Assembly: GCA_963841635.1 (NCBI GenBank)
Contig: CAWJDO010000002.1
Location: 1 to 64,000, forward strand
DNA length: 64,000 bases
DNA from: DASWZN01 sp963841635
GTDB lineage: Bacteria > Acidobacteriota > Terriglobia > Bryobacterales > Bryobacteraceae
Reading direction: 5' to 3'
Below the pieces are notes generated by a model. It was given only the letters and a program-made list of their open reading frames with translations. It was not told the DNA's origin and did no database searches. Shown here one piece after another: positions 24,567 to 34,619 of this stretch. Position 1 is the first letter of the stretch; every line of letters begins with the position of its first letter. A program made the translations under genes and the position numbers.

Positions 24567-26657
24567 ATGAAGCCGCCCCACGTTCTTCTGATTCCCCTCA
24601 GCCTGTCGATCTGCCTGACGGCCGTCGCGGCCGTGCCCGACGGCTACAAAGGCCAGACCTTCCAGGAGCCCCAGGCCATCCCGGGCCGCCTCGAGTGCGC
24701 CCAGTATGACCGGGGCGGAGAAGGCGTTTCCTATCACGATACCGACACCGTCAATCACGGCAGCGGCGAACTGAACTACCAGCCCGGTCACTGCGAGGCC
24801 GGCGTGCCGGCTTCCATCTGCCATTTCCGCGAGAGCGAAGGCGTGGACATTTCTTACACCAAACACATGGCGGACCTGAACCATCCCAACTTCGTGACGC
24901 CCGCTCCGCGGCAACTCTACATAGGATGGGAGTCCGATGGGGAATGGACCGAATACACGGTGGACGTCAAGAAGGCCGGCGCGTATCGGATCGTGGCGCT
25001 CTATTCCAACGCGGCCAACACCGTGAAGTTCTCGCTGAACCACAGGCCCGCCGCCGAGTGCAAGCTGCCGATGGACACCGGCTTCTGGCACGTCTGGAAC
25101 AAGGCCGCGTGTGGGGAGATCGTCTTCCCGGAGTCAGGGCTTCAACTCCTGACGCTCCAGTACAACACCGGGAACAACCTGGCGTACTTCGATTTCGAGC
25201 CCGCGGGGGTTCCCGCCCCAGGCGCCGCGGCCGCGCCTTTCATCACGCGGAAGGGGGACAAGCTCTACGAGGGCGACGTTCCTTTTCGGTTCCTGGGGCT
25301 GGACTCGCCCAACCTCTTTCTGAACGAGGCGCAGCTGCTCCCCGATTTCAGCAATCGCTTCCCGGACGAGTTCGAGCTGCGCGATGCGCTGACCTCGCTC
25401 GAGCAGATCGGAGCACGCGCGACGCGCACCTTCACTTTGACGGTCCAGAGCCCCAAGGACGCCGCGCCGGTGCACCTGCACGGGCCCAGGGCGTATGACG
25501 CGGACGCCTTTCGCGCGCTCGACAAGCTGCTGGCGCTCTGCCACGAGTACGACATCCGCCTCATCGTGCCGCTGATCGACAGCCATTCCTTCAAGGGCAT
25601 TCGGGGCATGGACGAGTTCGCCGCTTTCCGCGGCAAATCCGGCCCCGATTTTTTCACCGACGCGGAGCTCAAGCAGGACTTCAAGAACCTGGTCAGCGAT
25701 GTTCTGAACCGCCGGAACACCGTTTCCGGGCTGCTCTACAAGGACGACCCGGCGATCCTGGCGTGGCAGCCCGCCAACGAAGCGATGAGCTACTTCGGCG
25801 ACCGCGGCAAGCCGGCCAACGAAGCGCTCATCACGGACTGGACGCTTGAGATGGCGTCCTTCATCAAGAGCGTCGATCACAACCACCTGGTCATCAGCGA
25901 CGATGGAAACACCGCGCGGTATTTGGAGAGCCCCGCCATCGACATTGTCAGCATGCACTACTACGAGCATTGGGACCGGTTGAGCGGTCTGAGCAGCGAC
26001 ATCGTGGCGCGGCTCAACGCGGATGCCGCGGCGTCGAAGGGCCGCAAGCCGCTCATCGCCGATGAATTCGGCATGTCCGGGACGCCGATGCTGGCGCGCT
26101 TCATGGACACGCTGGTGCGGGGCGATGTCAGCGGGGGCTTGCTGTGGGGCATCCGGGCGCACCGCCGCGACGGGGGTTTCTACTACCACAACGAGTCGGG
26201 GACGGTTTACAACTCGTACCACTGGCCCGGATTCGCGGCGGGCGCGGGGTCGGACGAACAGGCGGTTCTCGGGACGCTGCGCGAGCATGCGTTCGCCCTC
26301 CGCGGCCTGGCGGTTCCGGATGTGATGTTGCCGCGGTCGCCGCCGATCCTGTTCCCGGTATCGCCGCTGGGCGAGCTGAGGTGGCGCGGTTCGACGGGAG
26401 CCTCGGGGTACGACGTGGAGCGCGCGCCTTCGGCGGACGGGCCTTGGACCGTGGTGGCCGAAAACGTGAGCGACGCGATCATAGATTCCGCTGACGTGAT
26501 GGGCTACGAGAACCAGTGGGAGCGGGCCCCGGTTTGCGTTGCTCCGGCGCTGTGGAAGGACGCGGCGGCCAGGGGCAAAGGGCCTTTCTTCTACCGAGTG
26601 GTGGGGCGGAACCGGGCGGGCAAGTCGCTGTACTCGAACGTGGTGCAGTTCAAGTAG
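24567..26657 (+). CDS. secreted GH5-like beta-mannanase/cellulase with carbohydrate-binding domain
   Basis: The 696-aa product has a signal peptide (about 1-22). A CBM6-like domain spans about 35-210 (AQYDRGGEGVSYHDTD, YIGWESDGEWTEYTVDVKKA). The TIM-barrel domain at about 230-550 has the acid/base Glu in ILAWQPANEAM and the nucleophile Glu in PLIADEFGMSG. A fibronectin-III-like end follows (SGYDVERAPSADGPWTVV). Such enzymes cut internal beta-mannan or glucan bonds outside the cell. The start codon follows GGGGG with no spacing, so translation may be leaderless. Substrate preference for mannan is inferred and fits the beta-mannosidase cluster at 39-45 kb. Confidence 0.8.
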   Translation: MKPPHVLLIPLSLSICLTAVAAVPDGYKGQTFQEPQAIPGRLECAQYDRGGEGVSYHDTDTVNHGSGELNYQPGHCEAGVPASICHFRESEGVDISYTKHMADLNHPNFVTPAPRQLYIGWESDGEWTEYTVDVKKAGAYRIVALYSNAANTVKFSLNHRPAAECKLPMDTGFWHVWNKAACGEIVFPESGLQLLTLQYNTGNNLAYFDFEPAGVPAPGAAAAPFITRKGDKLYEGDVPFRFLGLDSPNLFLNEAQLLPDFSNRFPDEFELRDALTSLEQIGARATRTFTLTVQSPKDAAPVHLHGPRAYDADAFRALDKLLALCHEYDIRLIVPLIDSHSFKGIRGMDEFAAFRGKSGPDFFTDAELKQDFKNLVSDVLNRRNTVSGLLYKDDPAILAWQPANEAMSYFGDRGKPANEALITDWTLEMASFIKSVDHNHLVISDDGNTARYLESPAIDIVSMHYYEHWDRLSGLSSDIVARLNADAAASKGRKPLIADEFGMSGTPMLARFMDTLVRGDVSGGLLWGIRAHRRDGGFYYHNESGTVYNSYHWPGFAAGAGSDEQAVLGTLREHAFALRGLAVPDVMLPRSPPILFPVSPLGELRWRGSTGASGYDVERAPSADGPWTVVAENVSDAIIDSADVMGYENQWERAPVCVAPALWKDAAARGKGPFFYRVVGRNRAGKSLYSNVVQFK

Positions 26658-26827
26658 AGGGTCGGGGTGGGCCTGGGGAAGCGAAGGGGGCGGCAGGACC
26701 CAAGAGCCTGAGAAGAGGGTGAAAAGGTTTATGGTAATCGCGTGAACGGCCAGAGGCCCAGCCGCAAGTCGTATTTGTTGTACAAAATAATTGTTTCACT
26801 ACAAATGTGTTGTGCTACAGCATTGGT

Positions 26828-28744
26828 ATGGCAGATCAAGGAATTCCGGGGAGCATGGGGCGGCTAGCTGAAGGCGTCGCCTTCTTCGATCACAGCGAGA
26901 TCATCGAAGAGGCTTGGTTCCTATTGAAAACGTGCAGCTTACTCCTCCTGGCTCCGAGGCGCGTGGGAAAGAGCTCCCTGCTGAACCGGATAAGGGAAGA
27001 GGGGCCCGCGCGCGGCTACAAGACGCTCTACCTTTCCGTCCCGGACGCTGAAGATGAGCTCGACTTCGTTAAGCGACTGGTTCGAGGGTTCAGGGACACC
27101 GAATGGGCCCAGCGTGGATGGCTCGAAGCGTTCAAGAATAACCTCCCAGAGGATCTAGAGATGGTTCTCAAAACCGGTCTGGTGGAGTTGCGGGCGAAGA
27201 AGTTCGACTGGAGGCGTCCGGCGGATGAGTTGGAGAGCCCTCCTCAAGAAGGCTGATTCGGAGACGCTGTTGTTGATCGACGAGTTGCCGTTGCTGGCAC
27301 TGTCTCAGCGCAGCTGACTCGTCTCGTGCGGCAGGGGCTTCTGGAAAAGGCCGACCCTGGAGACAGCAAGAAGGCCCTGTACCAGGTGTCCGAGCGCTTC
27401 TTCAATATCTGGTACTTGATGCGAGCTAGCCGGCGGGTCCGAACGAAGCTGAGGTGGTTTGTCGAGTTTCTGCGGGTATTCTTTGTGCCCGAGGAACTGG
27501 AACATATGGCCTGGAAGCGGCTGGAGGGATCTCGACGCGCTTCGGCGATACACCCATGGGAGATCGAGACATTCTTCGCCTATGCCATAGCATCTGGCAG
27601 GGATCTGAGGCGATTCGAGGAGGAGCTGGGGCGTGAGTTCCCCGACCTCGAGGAGAAGCTGCAGCCCTATTTCGACGCGGTGCGAAGCCAGGAGAGTCAC
27701 GCCGTAGTGACCGTTGCGGACGGCATTGAGGCGACTGACGCCTTCCGCGACTCGATGAAGAAACTCACCGCACTCCTGGAGACGACGATACACAGCCTCG
27801 ATCCAACCAAGAGGTCGGAGGTCGCTGACGCGGAGGCGACCCTACGGAGAGTAACCGCGCTTGTGAGCCTCCTTGTCGATAGACCGGCCGTAGCGGAGGC
27901 AAAGTTCGACGAGGTGTTCGACAGGGCTCGCGATATGGACCCGCAAAATGGAGGCATTTGGGGCTCCTTTGGAGTGTTTCTTGCCTCTAAGGCAGGGAAA
28001 CCGGAACGGGCACACGCAGCGTTCCGAAAGTCCCTCGAACTGGCGCCAGACAATCCCCGAACCATGCGGAACCTCGGCGTTTTGCTCTATTGCGAGATGG
28101 CTGAGGAGAGAGAGGGAATAGGCTACATCCGTCGAGCCCAGGAATTGGTCCCGGAAGACCCCGTGTCGGCAGCCATTCTCGCGGCCTGCGTGCGTGGAAC
28201 CGAGAGCGAGCGCGGGCTGCTACGGACCTTCCTCGCTGCATCAAGCAATCATGAGTTCTGGGACGAAGTCCGAGGACTCTGCGAGACTTACGCACCCTTC
28301 GGGAAGATCCTGGTGGGGATTTGCGACCTCGTTTTGGAACAGGAGATCGCGAACAAGTACGCGCCCCTGCATCGGGCCGTCGGAATAGCTCAAATCGGCG
28401 ACTTTCCTCGTGCGTCTGTGGCGCTGGAAGACGCTCTGACAGGCGACCCTATCGATCAATTCGCGGCTGGCCGGAAGGCGCTTGAGGCTTTTCTTGCCGC
28501 CGCGGTGAAGAACGAGCGGGTGAGGGATTGTATCGAACTGCTCGACAGGAAGGGATGGAAGGATGCTTGGCGCCCGATTTACGAGGCTCTTATGGCGGTC
28601 GAAGAAGGCTCTGGTGAGTACTTGAAGCGGGTGGCGGTCGAAATTCGGGAGCCAGCGCTGAAGATTCTCCGCCGCATCGCGCCAGAGCTTCCGGGCCTGC
28701 CTACTCCCGCTCCTCCACCTCATCCAGCCAGTCGGGCCGCTTGA
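26828..28744 (+). pseudogene. ATPase-TPR gene broken by a frameshift and internal deletion
   Basis: The 5' frame (26828-27256) starts MADQGIPGSMGRLAEG and has Walker A in APRRVGKSSLLNRI. An extra C in the CCC run at 27238-27240 shifts the frame; the correct continuation reads LLKKADSETLLLIDELPLL (Walker B) and then stops at about 27319. A third frame resumes as SAQLTRLVRQGLLEKADPGD, the C-terminal winged helix of this ATPase family, and continues to 28744 through several TPR-like helix pairs. The ~130 residues normally between Walker B and the winged helix are missing. The AT-rich leader at 26770-26830 differs from its surroundings, suggesting an acquired gene. Its end overlaps ftsK by 44 bp. 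Confidence 0.8.
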
Positions 28745-31019
28745 GGACTTCTCGCGGCTTGCTGCCGTCGGGGGGGCCGATGAGGCCGTCGCGCTGCATC
28801 ATGTCGAGGATGCGGGCGGCGCGGCCGTAGCCCAGGCGGAGGCGGCGCTGCAGGGTTGAGGTCGAGGCCTTCCCCATTTCGAGGACCACGCGGACGGCGT
28901 CGCGGTAGAGGGGATCCTCCTCGCCATCGATCACGTCCACGGCCGTGCCGTCTTGCTCTTCTCCCTCTTCGGGCGGAGCGATCAGGAACGACTGGTCGTA
29001 GTCCGGCGTGGCTTGCGTTCTCCAGAAATCCACCACGCGGTTGATCTCGGTCTCGGTGACCAGGGCGGCGTGCATGCGGGTCAGGCGCGAGGAGCCGGGC
29101 GGAAGGTGCAGCATGTCGCCCTTGCCCAGCAGGTGCTCGGCGCCCATCACGTCGAGGACGGTGCGCGAATCGACGCGGGTGGCCACGCGGAAGCTGATGC
29201 GGGCCGGGAAATTCGCCTTGATGAGGCCGGTGATCACGTCGACGCTGGGCCGCTGCGTGGCCAGCACCAAGTGCATGCCGACGGCGCGCGCCATCTGCGC
29301 CAGGCGCGTCACGGATTGCTCGACGTTGTGGCCCTCCACCATCATCAGGTCGGCCAACTCGTCAATCAGGATGAGGATGTAGGGCAGCTCTTCCAACTCT
29401 TCGGGACTCTCGATGTTGTCTTCAAAAAGCGGGATGGGCTCGTTGCGCAACTGGCGCACCTTGCGGTTGAACTGCTCGATGTTGCGCACACCTTGCGAGG
29501 CCAGCAGGCGCAGTCGGCGCTCCATCTCGAGCACGGCGTTGCGCAGCGCGTTGGTGGCCTTCTTGGCGTCGGTGATGACCGGCGTGAGCAGGTGCGGGAT
29601 GCCTTCGTAGAGCCCCATTTCGAGGCGCTTTGGATCCACAAGGATCATGCGCACGTCGTCCGGCGTCGCCTTGTAGAGGATGGACATGATGAGCGTGTTG
29701 AGCATCACGCTCTTGCCGGAGCCGGTGGAGCCGGCGATCAGCAGGTGCGGCATGACTTCGAGCGGCGTCACCTTGATGCGGCCGCTGATGTCCTTACCCA
29801 GCGGGATGGTGAGGCGCGACTGCGAGTTTACGAACTCGTCCGATTCCAGGATCTGCCGCAGCGCGATCACCTCGCGGCGGGTGTTCGGCACCTCGATGCC
29901 CACGGTTGGCTTGCCGGGGATGCGCTCGATGAGGATGGACTCGGCTTGCAGGCCCAGGCACAGGTCCTCGCTGAGCGCCGTGATGCGGTTGTACTTGATG
30001 CCCGCTTCGGGTTTGAACTCGAAGGTGGTCACCACCGGGCCGGGGTTGATCTGCACCACCGAGCCGAAGACGTTGAACTCGTCGAATTTCGACTTGATGC
30101 GGACGGCGATCTGCTTCAGCTCTTCTTCGTCGAAGGAGTTGCGGGCGGGAATTTCGTTGAGCAGTTCGGTGGACGGCAATTCGAACTGCTTCTTCGCGGC
30201 GGCGGGCCGCTCGACCGGGTGCGGCCGCGGGCGTACGGGCTCCTCGCGCAGCGGCTGGACGAAAACCGGCTCGGGTTCGGGCCTGGGGCCGGGCGCCTGG
30301 TCTTCGATGGTGCGGATGGGAATCTCTTCGTCGGGCTCGAAGGGAGGCGCGTCTGCATCCGCATCCACGATCTCGGGCTCCTCTTCGGCTACCGCGCTCG
30401 CCATGGCCGCCGGCGGTTCCGCCTTCTTCTTCCTGGGCCGCGGATGCCACAGCCGGCGAACGGGTGCGAAGACACGCCCCGGAAGGGCCAGGACGAAGGC
30501 TGCGTGCGAGAGGCGGAACTGCGTGGTCAGGTACAGCCCTATGAGGAGGCAGCCGGAGGTGACCAGGATGGCGCCGGTCAGGTTGAACCCGGCGAGCAGC
30601 ATGTCGGCCAGCAGCAGTCCGACCAGTCCGCCCGGCGACACGGCGCCGCCAAACAGGGTCCAATGCGGGCCGAGCGAAAGGGCGGTCGCGCCGCCGAAGA
30701 CCAGCAGCGCCGCTCCCACTCCCTTGACGGCGGGGGCTTCCACGGGCCGCCGCCGCACCCAACTCCAGGCGATCCACACCACGATCGCCGGAATCGAGAA
30801 GGCCAGCAGGCCCAGGAGCTGGAAGACCAGGTCGGCGGTATAGGCGCCGGACCTTCCGATCAGGTTCCTGGCGTGGACCGCACCGGCGGCGGTGTTCCAG
30901 GAAGGATCGTCAGGGAAATACGAGACGAGGCTCAGCAGCAGCGCCAGCCCAACGAGCAGGCACAACAAACCTACTGCCTCGGCAAGTCGAGAATACCGCG
31001 CCGCGGAAGTGCCGTTCAT
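28701..31019 (-). CDS. ftsK: FtsK/SpoIIIE-type DNA translocase
   Basis: The 772-aa product has an N-terminal four-helix membrane domain (about 15-185), a Pro/Glu-rich linker (about 190-280) and the motor. The motor shows IAGSTGSGKSVMLNTLIMS (Walker A), YILILIDELADLMM (Walker B) and RPSVDVITGLIKANFPARIS. The gamma winged helix at the C-terminus (TSTLQRRLRLGYGRAARILD) would read KOPS-like polarity sequences. FtsK pumps DNA at the septum for chromosome dimer resolution. uppP ends 4 bp inside its start. Confidence 0.95.
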   Translation of the reverse strand: MNGTSAARYSRLAEAVGLLCLLVGLALLLSLVSYFPDDPSWNTAAGAVHARNLIGRSGAYTADLVFQLLGLLAFSIPAIVVWIAWSWVRRRPVEAPAVKGVGAALLVFGGATALSLGPHWTLFGGAVSPGGLVGLLLADMLLAGFNLTGAILVTSGCLLIGLYLTTQFRLSHAAFVLALPGRVFAPVRRLWHPRPRKKKAEPPAAMASAVAEEEPEIVDADADAPPFEPDEEIPIRTIEDQAPGPRPEPEPVFVQPLREEPVRPRPHPVERPAAAKKQFELPSTELLNEIPARNSFDEEELKQIAVRIKSKFDEFNVFGSVVQINPGPVVTTFEFKPEAGIKYNRITALSEDLCLGLQAESILIERIPGKPTVGIEVPNTRREVIALRQILESDEFVNSQSRLTIPLGKDISGRIKVTPLEVMPHLLIAGSTGSGKSVMLNTLIMSILYKATPDDVRMILVDPKRLEMGLYEGIPHLLTPVITDAKKATNALRNAVLEMERRLRLLASQGVRNIEQFNRKVRQLRNEPIPLFEDNIESPEELEELPYILILIDELADLMMVEGHNVEQSVTRLAQMARAVGMHLVLATQRPSVDVITGLIKANFPARISFRVATRVDSRTVLDVMGAEHLLGKGDMLHLPPGSSRLTRMHAALVTETEINRVVDFWRTQATPDYDQSFLIAPPEEGEEQDGTAVDVIDGEEDPLYRDAVRVVLEMGKASTSTLQRRLRLGYGRAARILDMMQRDGLIGPPDGSKPREVLKRPDWLDEVEERE

Positions 31020-31849
31020 CCTACGCGCGTAAAAACAGCCAGAGCGATTACTATTATGCCAAAAAGGACCCGGTAGTACACGAAAAAGCGCAAGGTATGA
31101 TTTCGGAGGAAGCGCAGGAAGAAGGCGATGACGATCCAGCCGGTTATGGCCGAGACCGCCACGCCCACGCCAAAAGCCAGCCGCATGTCGGGCGCCAGGC
31201 CGCCGTGCTTCTGCAGGTCGTGGAACGCTTTCGCCGCAGCTCCGGCCAGGGCAGGGGTGGCGAGGAGGAACGAGAAGCGGGCGGCCGCGTAGCGGTCCAG
31301 GTTGCGGAAGAGGCCGGTCGAGATGGTGATTCCGCTGCGGGAAACGCCGGGGATGATGGCCAGGGCCTGCGACAGCCCGATGGCGATGGAATCGCCGAGC
31401 GACACCTCGCCCAGCGTCTTACGGAAGGTGCCGGCCCGCTCGGCCAGGTACATGACGATGCCCACGGCGATCAGGGTGGCGCCGATGACATACGAATTCC
31501 GCCAGGTGGTCTCGGCCTGCTCTTTGAAGATGTATCCGAAGACGGCCACGGGGATGGTGGCCAGCGCCAGGAGCCAGAGCAAGCCCCGGTTGTGATGGAT
31601 CTCCGAGTCGCCGTTGACGTTGATGCCGAAGCCGCCCGCCAGGATCTGCAGCCAGTCGCGGAAGAAGTAGACGACCACCGCCGCCAGCGTTCCCACGTGC
31701 AGGGCGATGTCGAAATCCAGGCTGTTCAGGGCGGGGCTGTTCCAGCCGAGCAGGCGGGGGATGAGGGTCAGATGCGCGGTGCTGCTGATGGGGAGGAACT
31801 CCGTCAGGCTCTGCACGATGGCGAGGACGATGACCTGGTAGATGGGCAT
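31016..31849 (-). CDS. uppP: undecaprenyl-diphosphatase (UppP/BacA)
   Basis: The 277-aa integral membrane protein has the UppP signatures QSLTEFLPISSTAHL and the PGVSRSG motif (IIPGVSRSGITISTGL). It recycles the undecaprenyl carrier for peptidoglycan and gives bacitracin tolerance. Its stop overlaps the ftsK start (ATGA), so the two envelope/division genes are probably translated together. Confidence 0.95.
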   Translation of the reverse strand: MPIYQVIVLAIVQSLTEFLPISSTAHLTLIPRLLGWNSPALNSLDFDIALHVGTLAAVVVYFFRDWLQILAGGFGINVNGDSEIHHNRGLLWLLALATIPVAVFGYIFKEQAETTWRNSYVIGATLIAVGIVMYLAERAGTFRKTLGEVSLGDSIAIGLSQALAIIPGVSRSGITISTGLFRNLDRYAAARFSFLLATPALAGAAAKAFHDLQKHGGLAPDMRLAFGVGVAVSAITGWIVIAFFLRFLRNHTLRFFVYYRVLFGIIVIALAVFTRVG

Positions 31850-31885
31850 GTGACTCTCCCATCGTACCAGCGAAGCCAGCCGGGC

Positions 31886-32470
31886 CTACGCAAACACGCT
31901 CTGCCCCCAGCCGTGGATGGCGGACCAGTCGCGCAAGTCGGCGTCGTGGCCTCTCATGACCTTGACGAGCAGGCGCTCGGTGAAGGAGAGGCGGCTCTGT
32001 TCCATACGGCCGGCGAAGAACACTTCGAAGTTCGGTTTCATCAGGGCGTGGACGGGATCGAGGTAGGCGAGGCGGGCTTTGCGGGCGGCTTCGTCGGGAC
32101 CGGTGTTCATGATGTGGACCGTGAAGAAGGCGGTGGGAACCCGCCTCAACGCGGCCTGGTGGGCGCGGACGAAGTCGACTGCTTCGGGCAGCCAGTGTCC
32201 GAAGCGCACCGCGCTTCCGAGAACCACGGCCTCGTATCCGGCTAGCGAGGCGACCTTGTCAGCCGGCAGAAGGTCCACGGCCGGGGCGCGGCGTTTCAGG
32301 TCCTCGGCTACGGCCCGGGCTATGTCCGCTGTGGAGCCGCAGCGGCTCGCGTAGGCGACCAGGACCTTTCCGTGTACCGGCGTGGAGGCTGCCCGGCAGA
32401 GTGGGGACAAGGCCATCAGGCCTGCTCCGGCGGCCCCCAGAAAATCGCGGCGGTTCAGTTCGCTTTTCAT
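31886..32470 (-). CDS. Tat-exported flavodoxin-domain protein
   Basis: The 194-aa product begins MKSELNRRDFLGAAGAGL, a Tat signal (RRDFLG). The mature part is a flavodoxin-type domain like that of HemG/menaquinone-dependent protoporphyrinogen oxidase: VLVAYASRCGSTADIARAVA (FMN phosphate loop), YEAVVLGSAVRFGHWLPEAV and FAGRM. Tat export fits a folded FMN protein acting in the periplasm. The reaction is not determinable. Confidence 0.75.
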   Translation of the reverse strand: MKSELNRRDFLGAAGAGLMALSPLCRAASTPVHGKVLVAYASRCGSTADIARAVAEDLKRRAPAVDLLPADKVASLAGYEAVVLGSAVRFGHWLPEAVDFVRAHQAALRRVPTAFFTVHIMNTGPDEAARKARLAYLDPVHALMKPNFEVFFAGRMEQSRLSFTERLLVKVMRGHDADLRDWSAIHGWGQSVFA

Positions 32471-32571
32471 ATCCGCTCTACCCCTATGACGTAGACCAGG
32501 GTGACTTATTGCACAGCGTCCACACGGACTGGCTATGCGGCGTGTTACGATACTCGTGGAATCCGGAACCG

Positions 32572-33309
32572 ATGCCGATGCTTGATTCGTGGGGGGCGAC
32601 CGATCCTGGCCTTGTGCGCCAGAACAACGAAGACAGTTGGTGCATCGACCCGGAACTTCGCATCGCCATTGTGGCGGACGGCATGGGCGGCGCCTCGTGT
32701 GGCGAGGTCGCATCGGCCATGACGGTCGAAGTTACGATGGACCGCCTGCGCCAGAGTTTGCTCAGCGTTGTGCCTGACGAGGCCATCCAGGAAGCGATCA
32801 CCGAGGCGAACCGCTCCGTCCTCACGAAGGCGCGCGGCGAAGAGGCCTGCTCGGGAATGGGATCGACCGTCGTGGTGGCGTTCTGGGATTTGCCGCGGCT
32901 CTTCATCGCCAATGTCGGCGACAGCCGCGCCTACCTCTGGCGCGCCGGGACGCTCACTCAGCTTTCCTACGATCAGACGCTGGTGAACGAAATGCGCATG
33001 CGTTTCGGCCTGTCCGCCGAAGAGGTCAACAGCTTCCCGCACAAGAACGTGCTGACCATGGCGGTGGGCACCACACCCGAGTTGACCATCCGCACCCACG
33101 AAGAGCAGCTGCAGCCCGGCGACATCGTGCTGCTGTGCTCGGACGGGCTCACCGGCCCGGTCTCGGAGGCAGCCATCGCCGCCACTCTCTCCACCGACAT
33201 CCCGCTACCCGACCTGGTCGCCCGTCTGATCAATCAGGCCAAAGCGCACGGCGCTCCCGACAACGTGACGCTGGTGCTGCTGCGGTACGACGACTGGCAA
33301 ATTGGATAA
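32572..33309 (+). CDS. PP2C-family serine/threonine phosphatase
   Basis: The 245-aa product is a minimal PP2C domain with all metal-site motifs: RQNNEDSW, IVADGMGG, ANVGDSRAYLWR, LCSDGLTGPV and GAPDNVTLVLLRYD. It removes phosphate from Ser/Thr proteins and usually counteracts Hanks-type kinases; no such kinase is in the window. The start at 32572 is chosen because the domain begins within ten residues; ATG 32578 is an alternative. Confidence 0.93.
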   Translation: MPMLDSWGATDPGLVRQNNEDSWCIDPELRIAIVADGMGGASCGEVASAMTVEVTMDRLRQSLLSVVPDEAIQEAITEANRSVLTKARGEEACSGMGSTVVVAFWDLPRLFIANVGDSRAYLWRAGTLTQLSYDQTLVNEMRMRFGLSAEEVNSFPHKNVLTMAVGTTPELTIRTHEEQLQPGDIVLLCSDGLTGPVSEAAIAATLSTDIPLPDLVARLINQAKAHGAPDNVTLVLLRYDDWQIG

Positions 33310-33332
33310 GTCAGTAGGAGGCAGGAGACGCC

Positions 33333-34286
33333 GTGCCTGTTCCAATGTTCACGGAGGCCGATGTACGGCGGCTGCTCCCCATGCGGGAGGCGGTCGCCCT
33401 CATGCGGCGGGTTTTCGAGGATCTGGGGACGGGCAAGGCTCAGAACCTTCCGCGGCGCCGCCTCCGGATGCCTTCCGGTGCGATGCTGCACATGCTGGCG
33501 GGCAGCTTCGGCCCGTACTTCGGCACCAAGGTCTATTCTTCGCATCCGCGGCATGGGGCGCACTTTATGGCGCTGCTGTATGCCGCCGAAGACGCGCGCC
33601 CACTGGCGATGTTCGAGGCCAATGCCCTCGGCCAGATTCGGACCGGGGCCGCGAGCGGCTTCGCCACCGATTTGCTTGCCAGGCCCAATGCCCGGGAGCT
33701 GGCGGTCATCGGTACCGGGTTCCAAGCCCGCACCCAGGTAGAGGCAATGCTGGCGGTGCGACCGTTCCAGCGCGTGCGCGTCTGGGGCCGCGACCCCGAG
33801 CGCCGTGTCCGTTTCGCCCGTGAGTGTTCGGAAGCGTGCGGCGTGGCCATCGAAGCGGTGGATTCGGCGGAGGGCGCCGTCCGCGGGGCCGACGTGATCG
33901 TCACCGCGACCAGGTCGAAGGATCCGGTCCTCGAAGCAGCATGGGTGGCCGCAGGCGCGCACATTAACGCCGTCGGATCGAACGACCCGGCGCGCCGGGA
34001 ACTGCCGTCGGAGCTGGTTCTTGGGGCGGGCCTAATCGCGGTGGATTCAATCGATCAGGCGCGAATGGAATCCGGCGACCTGATCCTGGCGCTGGATGAG
34101 CGCGGCTGGAACAGTCCGCGCCTCGTGGAACTGGCCGATCTTGCCGCGGGCAAGCGGACCGGGCAGCGCACGGACGCCCCGACCATCTTTAAATCCAACG
34201 GCTTGGGCGTGGAGGACGTCGCGGCGGCGGGTTTTGTCTATGAGCGGACCGTCAACGCGCAAGGTCAGCCAGCATCGACCCCGTAA
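33333..34286 (+). CDS. ornithine cyclodeaminase / mu-crystallin family dehydrogenase
   Basis: The 317-aa product starts with GTG at 33333 after GGAGGCAGGAG. It has the NAD-binding loop GTGFQARTQVEAML, GRDPERRVRFA, ADVIVTATRSKDPVL and INAVGSNDPARREL, typical of this family. Members include ornithine cyclodeaminase, alanine dehydrogenase and ketimine reductases, so substrate cannot be fixed. It follows the phosphatase gene by 23 bp. Confidence 0.88.
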   Translation: MPVPMFTEADVRRLLPMREAVALMRRVFEDLGTGKAQNLPRRRLRMPSGAMLHMLAGSFGPYFGTKVYSSHPRHGAHFMALLYAAEDARPLAMFEANALGQIRTGAASGFATDLLARPNARELAVIGTGFQARTQVEAMLAVRPFQRVRVWGRDPERRVRFARECSEACGVAIEAVDSAEGAVRGADVIVTATRSKDPVLEAAWVAAGAHINAVGSNDPARRELPSELVLGAGLIAVDSIDQARMESGDLILALDERGWNSPRLVELADLAAGKRTGQRTDAPTIFKSNGLGVEDVAAAGFVYERTVNAQGQPASTP

Positions 34287-34332
34287 GCCGCAGGTGGATT
34301 CGTTGGACGGCCGGACGAACAACCGGTAAGAA

Positions 34333-34557
34333 CTACTCTTGGGCAGGCATTTGCTGCTCGGATTCGTACCAGGCGCTGATCTTCAGGCGGCGGCAGACCC
34401 AGCAGAGGTGCTCGGTGGAGTTCGAGGCACATTCGGCGCCGCATACCACGCACTTGCCTTTGGGCGGCAGTTTGTCCGGATGCGCCTGGCGCTTCGCCTG
34501 GGCGAGGATCTCGCTCGAAATCACCGGCTCGGTCGGCGGGATCCGCTTCTTTCGCAT
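34333..34557 (-). CDS. small zinc-ribbon hypothetical protein
   Basis: The 74-aa basic protein has two Cys pairs, CVVCGAEC and LCWVCRRL, 20 residues apart, which would bind one zinc. It has no other motif. It follows another small zinc-ribbon gene on the same strand, 62 bp away; the pair may be a transcription unit. Function unknown. Confidence 0.65.
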   Translation of the reverse strand: MRKKRIPPTEPVISSEILAQAKRQAHPDKLPPKGKCVVCGAECASNSTEHLCWVCRRLKISAWYESEQQMPAQE

Positions 34558-34619
34558 TGGTCTACTCTACATCCAATACAGCACAACCGGAACACGCCCC
34601 GCAATCCCAAATGGGAACT

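Noticed and set aside
27200..27330. Programmed frameshift in the ATPase-TPR gene
   Set aside because: Besides the +1 change, the region between Walker B and the winged helix is missing, and no slippery site with structure is apparent; decay is simpler.
28953..31076. 707-aa plus-strand frame opposite ftsK
   Set aside because: It is an antisense frame kept open by high GC content; ftsK on the other strand has all family motifs.
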